DNA of 26,151 bases from CAZPUI01 sp964415525 (GCA_964415525.1 CAYQAS010000061.1:1-26151); one strand, 5' to 3'. Counted from the first letter of the stretch, positions 14,582-22,774 are shown. A program made the numbers and translations. The notes: a model not told the origin generated them from the sequence alone.

Positions 14582-15763
14582 ATGTCCGATGCCGCAAGTC
14601 CTTCCCGCCGAACTGATCTAGATGGGCTGCGGGTGATCGCCATCCTCCTGCTGCACGCCTACCACACGGGGATGGTCTTCTGCCCCTGGGCCTTCCACAT
14701 CAAGAATCCCGAGCTGTTGCCCGCGTTGGCGCGGCCCATGGAGGTGCTCCACGTCCTGCGGATGCCGCTGCTCATGCTCATCGCGGGGCTCGGCACGGCC
14801 CTCGCGCTTCGGAAACGCAGCCTGGGCGGGTTCGCGAAGGAACGCCTGCTGCGGCTCGGCCTGCCGTTGCTGGTGGGCATGCTCGTGGTGGTGCCTCCTC
14901 AGATCTACATCGAGCGCCTGCTGGTGGGCAGCAGCCATCCGCTGTTCCTGGATGCGGTGAAGGGAGCTGGTTTCAGCGGCACCTATTGGGATTTCTGGCC
15001 CACTGTGCTCCAGGGGCGGCCTTATCCCAGCGGCAACCTGAGCTGGCACCACCTCTGGTTCGTGGTCTACCTGCTCGTCTACTGCCTGCTGGCGCTGCCG
15101 CTCTTCCGTTGGCTGAAGGGCAGTCGGGGTTCCGCATGGCTGGAGCGAATCGCGGGCTGGCTTGCCCGGGGACTGAATGTGTTCCTGCTTTTCCTCCCTT
15201 TGGCCCTCGTGCAAGCCCTGCTGGCGGGCTTTCCCACGACCCATGCATTGGTGGATGACCCGCGGACCTTCAGCTATTTCGGCCTGCTCTTCATCTTTGG
15301 GCACCTGCTGGGCCGCATTCCAGAGGTGATGGAGCGCATGGTGGCACTGCGTCATGCCGCACTGGGCCTGGGACTCGGGCTGCTGGGGGTTCTGTTGCCG
15401 GATGGCGAATTCCCAGGGCCCCTGGAGGCTCTGGCGGTGCAGGCCTGCGTCTGGCTGCTGCTGCTCTCGGCCCTCGGTTTCGCCCGGAAGCACTGGATCC
15501 GGCGCCGTCCCTGGCTTGCCTATGCCCAGGAGATCGCCTTCCCCTTCTACATCCTCCACCAGACCCTGATCGTGCTCGTGGCCTTCGCCCTGCTGCGGGT
15601 GCCCCTGGGGCCATGGTCGAAGCTGATCGCGGTGTTCGGCCTGTCCTTTGGCCTGACCTGGCTGGGGTGCGAGGTGGTGCGCCGGGTGCCGTTCCTCCGC
15701 CCGCTGTTCGGGTTGAAGCCGCTGCGCCGCGCGCCCGTGGGGGCCGTGCCGTATCCTGCCTGA
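14582..15763 (+). CDS. acyltransferase family 3 membrane protein (OpgC-like)
   Basis: A 393-residue integral membrane protein. The start at ATG 14582 follows CAGGAGG; an in-frame ATG at 14501 lacks such a site. The family signature is at the N-terminus: RRTDLDGLRVIAILLLHAYHTGM, then RMPLLMLIAGLGTALALRKR, where the Arg and His of acyltransferase 3 proteins lie. About ten hydrophobic segments follow. Known: members transfer acetyl, succinyl or other acyl groups onto sugars of cell-surface glycans; the overall look is nearest the OpgC/MdoC succinyltransferase branch. The acceptor is unknown. It leads a three-gene operon with a LytS-type kinase (1-nt gap) and LytTR regulator, suggesting envelope modification linked to cell-wall or envelope sensing. 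Confidence 0.85.
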   Translation: MSDAASPSRRTDLDGLRVIAILLLHAYHTGMVFCPWAFHIKNPELLPALARPMEVLHVLRMPLLMLIAGLGTALALRKRSLGGFAKERLLRLGLPLLVGMLVVVPPQIYIERLLVGSSHPLFLDAVKGAGFSGTYWDFWPTVLQGRPYPSGNLSWHHLWFVVYLLVYCLLALPLFRWLKGSRGSAWLERIAGWLARGLNVFLLFLPLALVQALLAGFPTTHALVDDPRTFSYFGLLFIFGHLLGRIPEVMERMVALRHAALGLGLGLLGVLLPDGEFPGPLEALAVQACVWLLLLSALGFARKHWIRRRPWLAYAQEIAFPFYILHQTLIVLVAFALLRVPLGPWSKLIAVFGLSFGLTWLGCEVVRRVPFLRPLFGLKPLRRAPVGAVPYPA

Positions 15764-15764
15764 C

Positions 15765-16877
15765 ATGGTCGTCCTTCCTGTCCCCGCTCCCGCCTGGTGC
15801 TGGCCGCGCCTCCACTGGAGGCCCGCGCTGGTGCTGTTCGGGCTCTTCATGGGCATGGCCGTGTGGCAGGGTTGTGTCGTGCTGCTCTCCCAGCGCGGGA
15901 GCGGGGGCGGTCACCAGCCCTGGCTCTGGCCCTTCATCTGGGAGGGTACGGGGTATCTGAGCGGCTACCTGCTTCTGCCGATTCCCTATGTGGCCCTGGC
16001 GAACGCGCCCTCCATGTCCCAGGGGCGAGGCCGGTTCCTGGCCATCCACGGATCGGCCTTCCTGCTGCTGGCGATGCTGCTTCCGCCCCTCTTCCTGGCC
16101 ATGCGCCACGGCATCTTCAGGCTGGCGGGCTGGGGCACCTATGAATACGGCGTTCTGGCCTTCCAGCTGCCCATGGAATGGCTGAAACTGGCCTTCTGGT
16201 ACGTGATCGGGATGGGGCTGGCGCTCTTCTGGCGGCATCGCCAGGAGGCCCGGGTGCGGGAGGCGCGGGAGGCGCTCCTGCGGGTTCAGCTCCAGGAGGC
16301 TCGCCTCGCGGCCTTGGCGGCGCAGGTGGATCCCCACTTCCTCTTCAATGCCTTGAACACCATCAGTTCCGTGATGTACGAGGATCTTCCCAGGGCGGAC
16401 CGGCTCCTCGCCTCCCTGGCGCGGATGCTGCGGGATGGCCTGGAGGCGGGCGGTCCACTCTGGTCGTTGGGGCGGGAGCGGGAACACCTGGAGGCCTACC
16501 TGGACTTCGCCCTGGCGCGCTTCGAGGATCGCCTCTCCGTCACGGTGGACCTGGGGGACGCGCCGATGGAGGCCGTCGTGCCCCGCTTCTGCCTGCAGCG
16601 GCTCGTGGAGAACAGCCTCAAGCACCAGGATGGAACCCGGTCCCTGCATATCGCCGTCGCCGGAACCCGCACTGCGGAAGACCTGACACTGGAAGTGGTG
16701 GACGACGGACCGGGGCTGGCGGAGGCGACCGTGAACCGGAACGGCACAGGCCTGCGGAACCTGCGGGAGACCTTGGCCCTGCAGTTTGGCGATGCCGCCG
16801 CGCTGGAGATGGAGAACCGCCCCGCCGGGGGCTGCCGTGTCCGCCTGAGGCTGCCCCTGGAGGAAATTCATGGGTGA
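15765..16877 (+). CDS. LytS-type sensor histidine kinase
   Basis: A 370-residue kinase. Residues about 20-155 contain four hydrophobic segments and form the membrane sensor part. A short coiled coil (about 158-188) leads to the His_kinase domain with phospho-acceptor His191 in DPHFLFNALNTISS. The ATPase domain shows LVENSLKHQ (N box) and DDGPGL (G1 box), with GTGLRNL as the G2 region. The start is one base after the acyltransferase stop. There is no strong ribosome binding site, but TATCCT ends seven bases before the ATG, so translation is either coupled or leaderless. It overlaps the response regulator by eight bases. The pair is the classic LytS/LytTR arrangement; the signal is unknown. Confidence 0.92.
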   Translation: MVVLPVPAPAWCWPRLHWRPALVLFGLFMGMAVWQGCVVLLSQRGSGGGHQPWLWPFIWEGTGYLSGYLLLPIPYVALANAPSMSQGRGRFLAIHGSAFLLLAMLLPPLFLAMRHGIFRLAGWGTYEYGVLAFQLPMEWLKLAFWYVIGMGLALFWRHRQEARVREAREALLRVQLQEARLAALAAQVDPHFLFNALNTISSVMYEDLPRADRLLASLARMLRDGLEAGGPLWSLGREREHLEAYLDFALARFEDRLSVTVDLGDAPMEAVVPRFCLQRLVENSLKHQDGTRSLHIAVAGTRTAEDLTLEVVDDGPGLAEATVNRNGTGLRNLRETLALQFGDAAALEMENRPAGGCRVRLRLPLEEIHG

Positions 16878-17625
16878 GCCCTTCCGCACCCTCGTGGTGG
16901 ATGACGAGGCTCCGGCTCGCGCGAAGGTGAAGCGCTTCCTGGGGGAGGACGGGCGCTTCGCCCTGGTGGGGGAGGCGCGGGATGGGCTGGAAGCACTGGA
17001 TCGGATCCGCAGCCTGAAGCCGGACCTGGTCCTGCTCGACATCCAGATGCCCGGTCTCACGGGCTTCGAGGTGCTGGAGGCCCTGGAACCGCCGCTGCCC
17101 GTGGTGGTGTTTGCGACGGCCTACGACCAGTTCGCCTTGGCGGCCTTCGAGGCTTCCGCCGTCGACTATCTGCTGAAGCCCTTTGACGGGATCCGCTTCC
17201 GCCGGGCCTTGGATCGCGCGGCGCAGCTATTGGGGGCGTCCCGGGAAGATCCGTCACTGAAGCCGCTCCTGGCGCGGCTTGAGGCTCGCCCGCTGGAACG
17301 GCTAGTGGTCAAGGCGGAGGACCGCTGGATCCCCGTCGACCTGCGAACCATCTGTCGACTGAAGGCCGAAGGGCGGCTGGTGCGGGTCTACGCGGCGCAG
17401 GGGGAGTTCCTGGTGCGGCGCCCCCTCGCGGACCTGGAAGCTCGGATCGATCCCCGGCGCTTCGTCCGGGTTCACCGCAGCGAAGTGGTGGCCCTGGATG
17501 CCGTCACCCACCTGGAACCCTGGGATCACGGCGATGCCTTGCTGGTGCTGAAGGATGACAGCCACGTCGTCTTGAGTCGCACATACCGTGCGGGTTTCCT
17601 GTCGCGTTGGGGGTTGGAGGGCTGA
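16870..17625 (+). CDS. LytTR-family response regulator
   Basis: A 251-residue regulator. The receiver domain (1-120) has the acidic pocket Asp11-Asp12, phospho-acceptor Asp57 (LLDIQMPG), a conserved Thr in FATAYD and Lys in LLKPFD. The LytTR DNA-binding domain (about 140-250) shows RLVVKAEDRWIPVDLRTICRLKAEGRLVRVYA, the FVRVHRSEVVALD motif and a C-terminal LSRTYRAGF. LytTR proteins bind direct repeats near target promoters. It is translationally coupled to the kinase (8-nt overlap). Regulation of the acyltransferase gene heading the operon is a reasonable inference. Confidence 0.94.
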   Translation: MGEPFRTLVVDDEAPARAKVKRFLGEDGRFALVGEARDGLEALDRIRSLKPDLVLLDIQMPGLTGFEVLEALEPPLPVVVFATAYDQFALAAFEASAVDYLLKPFDGIRFRRALDRAAQLLGASREDPSLKPLLARLEARPLERLVVKAEDRWIPVDLRTICRLKAEGRLVRVYAAQGEFLVRRPLADLEARIDPRRFVRVHRSEVVALDAVTHLEPWDHGDALLVLKDDSHVVLSRTYRAGFLSRWGLEG

Positions 17626-17661
17626 GGCGGGCGGCGTAAGGTGGTGAACCCGGAGTGTCCG

Positions 17662-18195
17662 ATGTTTACCGTCACCAACAGCACCTTCATCTCTTTCGCT
17701 CACCATGTCCGTGGCCATGCGGGCCCCTGCATCTCGCTTCACGGCCACACGTGGAAGTTCGAGCTGACGCTGAGCTCCGAGACGCTGGACTCCGAAGGCT
17801 TCGTATTGGATTTCGGCGAAGTGCGACGCCGGGTGCTGGTGCCAGCCCACGACCTGCTGGACCACAGCCTGGCCATGGGGGAAAAGACCTGGGAGAAGAT
17901 CGGCGGCGATCTGGCCAAGGTGGGCGAGGAGCTGGTGAACACCCGCATGGAGACGCTGGGAAACCTCGGCACCCGCCAGAAGGCCCATGAAGGCGAGTTG
18001 CACAGCGCCCGCAATGCCTTTCCCGGCGGCATCAAGGTGACGATCTTTCCCTTCAGTCCCACCAGCGAACGGTTGGCGAAGTGGCTCTTCGAACTCGCCA
18101 AGGCCACCCTCGAAGATGGTCGGGTGACGGTTGTCTGCGCCCGAGTCACCGAGAACCTGCATCCCACAGAGAGCGTGGCGGAATACCGGCCCTGA
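17662..18195 (+). CDS. 6-pyruvoyl-tetrahydropterin synthase / QueD-family protein with insertion
   Basis: A 177-residue protein from ATG 17662 (CGGAG seven bases upstream); a GTG at 17641 would lengthen it by seven residues. The zinc histidines are His14 or His15 (FAHHVRG) and His27 and His29 (LHGHTW). Cys23, just before LHGH, is placed like the catalytic Cys of QueD. DFGEVRR, LDHSLAMG and the closing ENLHPTESVAEYR fit the family. QueD proteins are normally about 120-140 residues; here some 50 extra residues lie between LDHS and FPFSPTSERLAKW. Known reaction: conversion of 7,8-dihydroneopterin triphosphate to 6-carboxy- or 6-pyruvoyl-tetrahydropterin. No other queuosine or folate gene is nearby, so which product it makes is open. 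Confidence 0.82.
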   Translation: MFTVTNSTFISFAHHVRGHAGPCISLHGHTWKFELTLSSETLDSEGFVLDFGEVRRRVLVPAHDLLDHSLAMGEKTWEKIGGDLAKVGEELVNTRMETLGNLGTRQKAHEGELHSARNAFPGGIKVTIFPFSPTSERLAKWLFELAKATLEDGRVTVVCARVTENLHPTESVAEYRP

Positions 18196-18197
18196 TC

Positions 18198-18321
18198 GGG
18201 GAAACCGCGAAAGACACGAAACAGCGCGAAAGAAGCGAACGGAGCATTGGGGATGGCGGTCGGCGGCCTGGTCGGTCCCATTTCGCAGGCGCGCAGCGCT
18301 TTAGCGCCTTTCGCGGTTCCC
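18198..18321. repeat. intergenic inverted-repeat element
   Basis: GGGGAAACCGCGAAAG (18198-18213) is mirrored by CTTTCGCGGTTCCC (18308-18321), with one unpaired A. The left side continues as several near-repeats of the form CGCGAAAG/CACGAAA (18206-18240). On the right side GCGCTTTAGCGC forms a smaller palindrome. This resembles dispersed intergenic repeats seen in other genomes, but only one copy is in the window. Confidence 0.5.
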
Positions 18322-18366
18322 TGACTTTCCGCAGGTGGCGACAATGACGGATCCCCTGAGGTCCGC

Positions 18367-19629
18367 ATGGTTCCTAAGTTCATCAGCAGTCTGCCTTCCG
18401 AGGTCTCCCAACTAGGGCTAGTCCTGGTCCTGTCTTTCCTCGTGGGACTGGAACGAGAAGGACTGAAGCGGGAGGGCAAGCGGACCTTCGGTGGCGTGCG
18501 CACGTTCCCGCTCCTGGGCCTCATGGGCTACACCCTGGCCTACCTGGGGCAGGGCGCGCTCATGGCCATGGTGGTGGGTTTCGCGGTGGTGGGTGCCTTC
18601 ATGCTGGTGAGCTACTGGTACAAGCTGCGCTTCAGCACCGATGCCGGGATCACGACGGAGATTTCCGGCCTAACGGTGTATCTCGTGGGCGCCCTGGTCT
18701 TCAAGGACCACTACTGGATCGCCTGCACCCTCGTGGTGGCGGCCCTCTTCCTGTTGGAACTGAAGGAGAGCCTGGAAGGCATCGGCGAGCGGCTGAACTC
18801 AGACGAGGTCATCGCCTTCACGAAGTTCCTGATGCTCAGCGCGGTGATCCTGCCGCTCGTGCCTAATGCCGACTACACCCGCTTCCACCTGAATCCTTAC
18901 AAGACCTGGCTGGTGGTCGTGGCGGTGAGTGCGGTGTCCTACGGCTCCTACCTGCTGTTCAAGGTCGCGAAGGGACGGGGCGGTGTGTTCCTGTCCGGCG
19001 TCCTCGGCGGGATCTACTCCAGCACGGTCACCACGGTGGTCTTGGCCAAGCGCGCTGCCCAGGAATCGCGCCCCTACACCTACTCCGGCGCCATCCTGTC
19101 TGCCAGCGGCATGATGTACCTGCGCATCCTAGTGCTGGTGGGCATGTTCAACAAGCCGCTGATGCGGATGCTGGCGCCCGGATTCGTGGGGCTTTCCGTG
19201 GCCGCCCTCAGCACTGCATGGTTCTGGTCCCGGGCCCGTGCCCGGGAGGACCACAGGGGCGCCGCTGCCGAGCAGCGTCGCAACCCGTTGGACCTGCGGG
19301 CAGCGCTCACCTTCGCTGCCATCTTCCTGGTGGTGATGGTGGTGACCCGCCTCGCCGTCATGTATCTCGGGCACCGCGGCGTCTACACCCTTGCCGCCAT
19401 CATGGGCGTCACCGACGTGGATCCCTTCATCATGGGCCTGACCCAGTCGGCGGGGATGGACACCGACCTGCGGGTCGCCGCCGCCAGCATCATCATTGCG
19501 ACGGCGAGCAACAACGTGGTAAAGGGCGGCTATGCCTGGTTCTTCGCGAAGCGCATGACTGGCCGCTGGGCCCTGACGATGCTCGTGGCGCTCGCGGCCC
19601 TGGGCCTCGTGCCGCTGCTGTGGATCTGA
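18367..19629 (+). CDS. MgtC/DUF4010-family membrane protein
   Basis: A 420-residue membrane protein with a GAGGT ribosome binding site. The N-terminal part (about 10-150) carries the MgtC/SapB signature LVGLEREGLKREGKRTFGGVRTFPLLGLMG. The C-terminal part (about 185-415) is the DUF4010 region, with SGVLGGIYSSTVTTVVLAKRA, and GVTDVDPFIMGLTQSAG followed by ASNNVVKGGYAW. About a dozen hydrophobic segments are visible. Function is not established; the conserved Asp/Ser/Thr-rich motifs within membrane segments look like an ion or solute path, but this is inference. Its stop is one base before the next start, so it is probably cotranscribed with the receiver-GGDEF gene. Confidence 0.87.
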   Translation: MVPKFISSLPSEVSQLGLVLVLSFLVGLEREGLKREGKRTFGGVRTFPLLGLMGYTLAYLGQGALMAMVVGFAVVGAFMLVSYWYKLRFSTDAGITTEISGLTVYLVGALVFKDHYWIACTLVVAALFLLELKESLEGIGERLNSDEVIAFTKFLMLSAVILPLVPNADYTRFHLNPYKTWLVVVAVSAVSYGSYLLFKVAKGRGGVFLSGVLGGIYSSTVTTVVLAKRAAQESRPYTYSGAILSASGMMYLRILVLVGMFNKPLMRMLAPGFVGLSVAALSTAWFWSRARAREDHRGAAAEQRRNPLDLRAALTFAAIFLVVMVVTRLAVMYLGHRGVYTLAAIMGVTDVDPFIMGLTQSAGMDTDLRVAAASIIIATASNNVVKGGYAWFFAKRMTGRWALTMLVALAALGLVPLLWI

Positions 19630-19630
19630 C

Positions 19631-20512
19631 ATGACGCCGGACGAGGCCTTTGCCGGTCGCCCGGTGCTGCTCCAGGTGGATGCCGCGGACGAACTCCTGC
19701 TGGCGCCGATGCTGAAGGCCCTGGGGGCGGATCTTCGTCCCGCCGAGGCTCATCCGGACGCGGGAACCCTGGCGGTGTTGGCATGGGAGCCCCTTCAGGG
19801 GCGTGGACCTTTGGAAGGCCTGGAACGGGCGGGGGCGGATGTGCTGCTGGTGCTGCCGGATCGGGAACCAGCCACCCTGGACGCAGCCTACGCCGCGGGG
19901 GCGACGGACGTGCTCTCCCGGCCGCTGCTTGAGTCCGAAATTCGGGCCCGACTTCGACTGCACCTGCGTTTCAGCCGTCTTCAAGGGGCTCAAAGCCACT
20001 GGATCCACACGGATCCGGTGACGGGGCTGGCGGATCGGGATGCTTTCAGTGCCCGAATGGGGGACGAGTGGCTGCGCGCCGCCCGCAAGGGAGAGCCCGT
20101 GGCGTTGCTGGTGGTGGAGGCGGATGGCACCTGGCCCACGGAAGGCACGGGCCCTGAGGATCTGCGCCGCGCACGCCTGATGGCCCTGGCCCATGCCATT
20201 CGGCATGCGGCGGGCCGGGTAGAGGATGTGGTGGCCCGGGAAGCGGACGCCACCTTCCTGCTGCTGCTGCCGGAGGCCGATGTGCCCTCGGCTCATGTGG
20301 TGGCGCTGGCCATCCTGAGCGGGGTCCGAGCTCTGGCCAAGGCGGGGGATCTCTTCGATCTCGGGGAATGGCCATCCGTCAGCGTGGGACTGGCGGCTGG
20401 ATTCCCGGGTCAGTACCGGGGACCCGAGGAGCTGCTGGATAAGGCCCGTGTGAACCTCGCTCGCGCCCGGGCTCGAGGGGGCAATCGCTGGTCCAGTGGC
20501 GAAGAGGCCTGA
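19631..20512 (+). CDS. receiver-like plus degenerate GGDEF-domain protein
   Basis: A 293-residue two-domain protein. Residues 10-115 resemble a response-regulator receiver (VLLQVDAADELLLAPML ... VLLVLP ... GATDVLSRPLLESEIRARLRL), but the phospho-acceptor region (LAVLAWEP) has no Asp. Residues about 125-285 match a GGDEF fold, opening with TDPVTGLADRDAFSARMGDEWLRAAR. The GGDEF loop is replaced by EADAT in VAREADATFLLLLPEAD, and the metal-binding Asp/Asn positions are not kept. Known: GGDEF enzymes make cyclic di-GMP. Inferred: this one is catalytically dead and may act as a binding or scaffold protein. It begins one base after the DUF4010 gene stop. Confidence 0.8.
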   Translation: MTPDEAFAGRPVLLQVDAADELLLAPMLKALGADLRPAEAHPDAGTLAVLAWEPLQGRGPLEGLERAGADVLLVLPDREPATLDAAYAAGATDVLSRPLLESEIRARLRLHLRFSRLQGAQSHWIHTDPVTGLADRDAFSARMGDEWLRAARKGEPVALLVVEADGTWPTEGTGPEDLRRARLMALAHAIRHAAGRVEDVVAREADATFLLLLPEADVPSAHVVALAILSGVRALAKAGDLFDLGEWPSVSVGLAAGFPGQYRGPEELLDKARVNLARARARGGNRWSSGEEA

Positions 20513-20655
20513 GACGACCTTTCTCTCTGCATCCGGCGTTCCTTGCACTGAAACCTGGGGCTGAAGCAGGGCGTTGCATATGGGGACCACCCAAGCCCTG
20601 ACCGTTCGTATCACGCCGAGGCATGTGGGCTACGAACGTCGAGGGCGCGGGTGTT

Positions 20656-20844
20656 TCAGCTGGCCTCGGCAACCTTCCATTTCGCCAGAGGGCGGTCCGC
20701 GAGGTCCCACACGTGGATGCCTCCGGGCAGCTTGCGGACCCCGAGGCGCTGGCGGATGGCGGCACGGGCTCCGTCTTCGTTCGGGGCGGAGATGGGGCCG
20801 TATTCCATGAAGTAACCGGGAAGCTTGTATCCGAAGGTGCGCAT
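20656..20844 (-). CDS. 62-residue conserved-looking protein of unknown function
   Basis: The start is the ATG ending at 20844, since AGGAG lies eight bases upstream; an ATG at 20865 precedes that site. The peptide is soluble and well mixed in composition (FGYKLPGYFMEYGPISAPNE, then ARAAIRQRLGVRKLPGGIHVWDL and RPLAKWKV). It has no signal peptide, cysteine or membrane segment. I do not recognise the family. An FNR-like dyad (TTGA-N6-TCAA) about 80 nt upstream suggests oxygen- or NO-dependent expression. Codon use matches its neighbours. It lies downstream of recN on the same strand, 157 nt away. Confidence 0.65.
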   Translation of the reverse strand: MRTFGYKLPGYFMEYGPISAPNEDGARAAIRQRLGVRKLPGGIHVWDLADRPLAKWKVAEAS

Positions 20845-20920
20845 GGTTCGTTCTCCTGGAACCATATTCGTTCAAATTTCGCCATCGTCAAGGTTCTTGG
20901 CGAAAAATAGACACACACTG

Positions 20921-20938
20921 ACTTGACGCCATTCAAGT
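20921..20938 (-). promoter_or_regulatory. FNR-like dyad upstream of the 62-residue protein gene
   Basis: ACTTGA-CGCCAT-TCAAGT is a perfect inverted repeat containing TTGA-N6-TCAA, the core of an FNR/Dnr site. Centred about 61 nt before a possible transcription start near 20868, it would fit a class I activator position with AAATTT as -10. It may be a second target of the Dnr-type regulator at 5936. Confidence 0.5.
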
Positions 20939-21001
20939 TGCCTGGAGAAAGTAACTTGGCGCGAGGAGGTTGGACAGTCGCTTGCGTGTGTGGAGCCTGA
21001 A

Positions 21002-22681
21002 TCAGTGCGCGCCCACCAGGGCTTTCGCGTGTTCGAGGGCTTCCTTGCCATCGGGATGGCCCGAAAGCAGGCGGGCCAGCTCGCGGTGCTGAGTGCTGCC
21101 TTCCAGCCAGGCGAGCTGGCTGCGGGTGCGTCCGTCGACCGTTTCCTTGCTGAGGAAGCCGTGGCCATGAGCGCGGGCCGCCACCTGAGCGAGGTGGGTC
21201 ACCGCCAGCACCTGATGCGCCGCGGCGAGATCCTGCAGTGCCGCGCCCACCGCCAGGGCGGTTTCACCGCCGAGGCCCGCGTCCACTTCATCCAGTACCA
21301 GGGTCAGGCCGCCCTGTCCGGTGCGGGCTCCGGCGCCCAGCAGGGCCAGCAGGACGCGACTGAGTTCGCCGCCGCTGGCGATCTTCGCCAGGGGGCGGAA
21401 ACCTTCGCCCACGTTGGGTTCGATCCAGATGGCCGCGCCGGTGAAACCGGTGGCGGTTACCTTCACGGCGACCCCACCGCGGAGCACGGGACTGCCCGCT
21501 TCCGCCACCGCTTCGAGGCGGATCTGGAGCCGGGCGCTGCCCATGCCGAGGCGGGCGAGGCGTCCATGGACTTCGCGCTCCAGGGGGGCAAGGCCCGTCA
21601 GGCGCTGCGTGTGCAGGGCCTCTGCCGATTCAAGGTAGGTACGGCAGGCCTTGTCCAGGGCCCGCTCGAGCTCCGCGAGGCTGGCGGCGCCGCCGGAGAG
21701 GGCCTTACGTTCCTCCAGCAGGCGCTGCTGGACATTCGCGAGTTCATCCGGTTCGCAGCGGTGGCGCCGGGCCAAGCGTTCGAAGGCGGCGAGGCGCTCC
21801 TCCACTTGATCCAGACGTTCCGCACCCGCGCGACTCCAGCGCATCGCGTGATCCTGGGCCAGGGCGCCCAGATCCTCGATCTCCAGTAGGCTGGAACGCA
21901 GGCGGTCCGAGCCCTCCTGGGTCTCCGGCAGGATGGTGACGCAGCGAGCCATGGCGCGCTGGGCGGTCTCCAGGCGGGGCAGGGCCTCTTGCAGCGCCTC
22001 CGCGGCCTCGCGGTAGGCGGACTCCAGTAAGGCCGCGTGGCGCAGGGGTTCGCGCTCCGCACGCAGGGCCGTCCATTCACCCGGCTTGGGTGAGAGTTTC
22101 GCCAACCCCTCCAACAGTTCTTCCAGGCTCGCCAGCCGGGCCTCTCGCTCGGACTCACTGCGGCGTCGGGCCTTCAACACAAGGTCGGCTTCGCGCACCG
22201 CCTGGACAGCCTCTGTCAGATCGGGATCGAGGCCCAGCACTTCGTCCAGCAGGGCCAGGTGGCGTTCTTCCGAGAGCAGGCTCTGGTGGTCGTGCTGGCT
22301 GGCCAGGCGCATCCAGAGGCGACCTGCCTCTCGCAGATCCGCCAGGGCACAGGCGCTGCCGTTGATCCAGGCCCGGCTGCGGCCCGCGCTGGAGACTTCC
22401 CGGCGCAGCACCACGGGCTGCTCTTCCGGGAAACCGCGCTCGGACAGGAAGGCGGCCCATTCCTCGAAACGGCCCTCCACCACGCCCTCCACCTGGGCGC
22501 GTTCGGTGCCCTGACGCACCACCTCGGAATCCCCGCGGGCGCCCACCAGCAGGCTCAACGCGTCCACCAACAGGGACTTGCCTGCGCCGGTCTCGCCGGT
22601 CAGCACCGTGAATCCGCCCCGGAGCTCCAGGGTCAGGTCTTCCACCAGGGCCAGGTTGCGGATGCGGATCGAGGTGAGCAT
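21002..22681 (-). CDS. recN: DNA repair protein RecN
   Basis: A 559-residue SMC-like ATPase of normal length. Walker A is GETGAGKS (29-36), and the N-terminal ISKxRxxNLALVE-type opening appears as TSIRIRNLALVED. The middle (about 160-360) is a long Glu/Arg/Leu-rich helical coiled-coil region. The C-terminal half has the ABC signature SGGELSR (436-442), Walker B LVLDE (461-465) and the switch His in AVTHLAQVAA. Known: RecN helps recombinational repair of double-strand breaks by holding DNA ends together. It is transcribed divergently from the aspartic protease gene. TAGACT ends six bases before its ATG, so the mRNA may be leaderless. I see no clear LexA-type operator. Confidence 0.97.
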   Translation of the reverse strand: MLTSIRIRNLALVEDLTLELRGGFTVLTGETGAGKSLLVDALSLLVGARGDSEVVRQGTERAQVEGVVEGRFEEWAAFLSERGFPEEQPVVLRREVSSAGRSRAWINGSACALADLREAGRLWMRLASQHDHQSLLSEERHLALLDEVLGLDPDLTEAVQAVREADLVLKARRRSESEREARLASLEELLEGLAKLSPKPGEWTALRAEREPLRHAALLESAYREAAEALQEALPRLETAQRAMARCVTILPETQEGSDRLRSSLLEIEDLGALAQDHAMRWSRAGAERLDQVEERLAAFERLARRHRCEPDELANVQQRLLEERKALSGGAASLAELERALDKACRTYLESAEALHTQRLTGLAPLEREVHGRLARLGMGSARLQIRLEAVAEAGSPVLRGGVAVKVTATGFTGAAIWIEPNVGEGFRPLAKIASGGELSRVLLALLGAGARTGQGGLTLVLDEVDAGLGGETALAVGAALQDLAAAHQVLAVTHLAQVAARAHGHGFLSKETVDGRTRSQLAWLEGSTQHRELARLLSGHPDGKEALEHAKALVGAH

Positions 22682-22687
22682 GGCCTC

Positions 22688-22693
22688 AGTCTA
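22688..22693 (-). promoter_or_regulatory. putative -10 box of recN
   Basis: On the minus strand TAGACT is followed by six bases and then the ATG, the same geometry as at the Dnr-type regulator. GAGG lies only two bases from the ATG, too close for a normal ribosome binding site, which supports a leaderless start. Confidence 0.4.
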
Positions 22694-22774
22694 TCGGACG
22701 GCACTCCGGGTCATCCTCCCGTGTGCGTACACCACGCGGAGCACGGGTCCATGCCGCCACTACCGGGAGTGGAC

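Noticed and set aside
15291..17060. 589-codon minus-strand open frame, and similar long ones at 1936-3378 and 10123-11523
   Set aside because: All are shadows of well-recognised genes on the plus strand and have no family motifs.
20603..20638. CGTTCGTA/TACGAACG repeat as terminator of the 62-residue protein gene
   Set aside because: The 8-bp stem has a 20-nt loop and no T tract on the minus strand; evidence is too weak to list.
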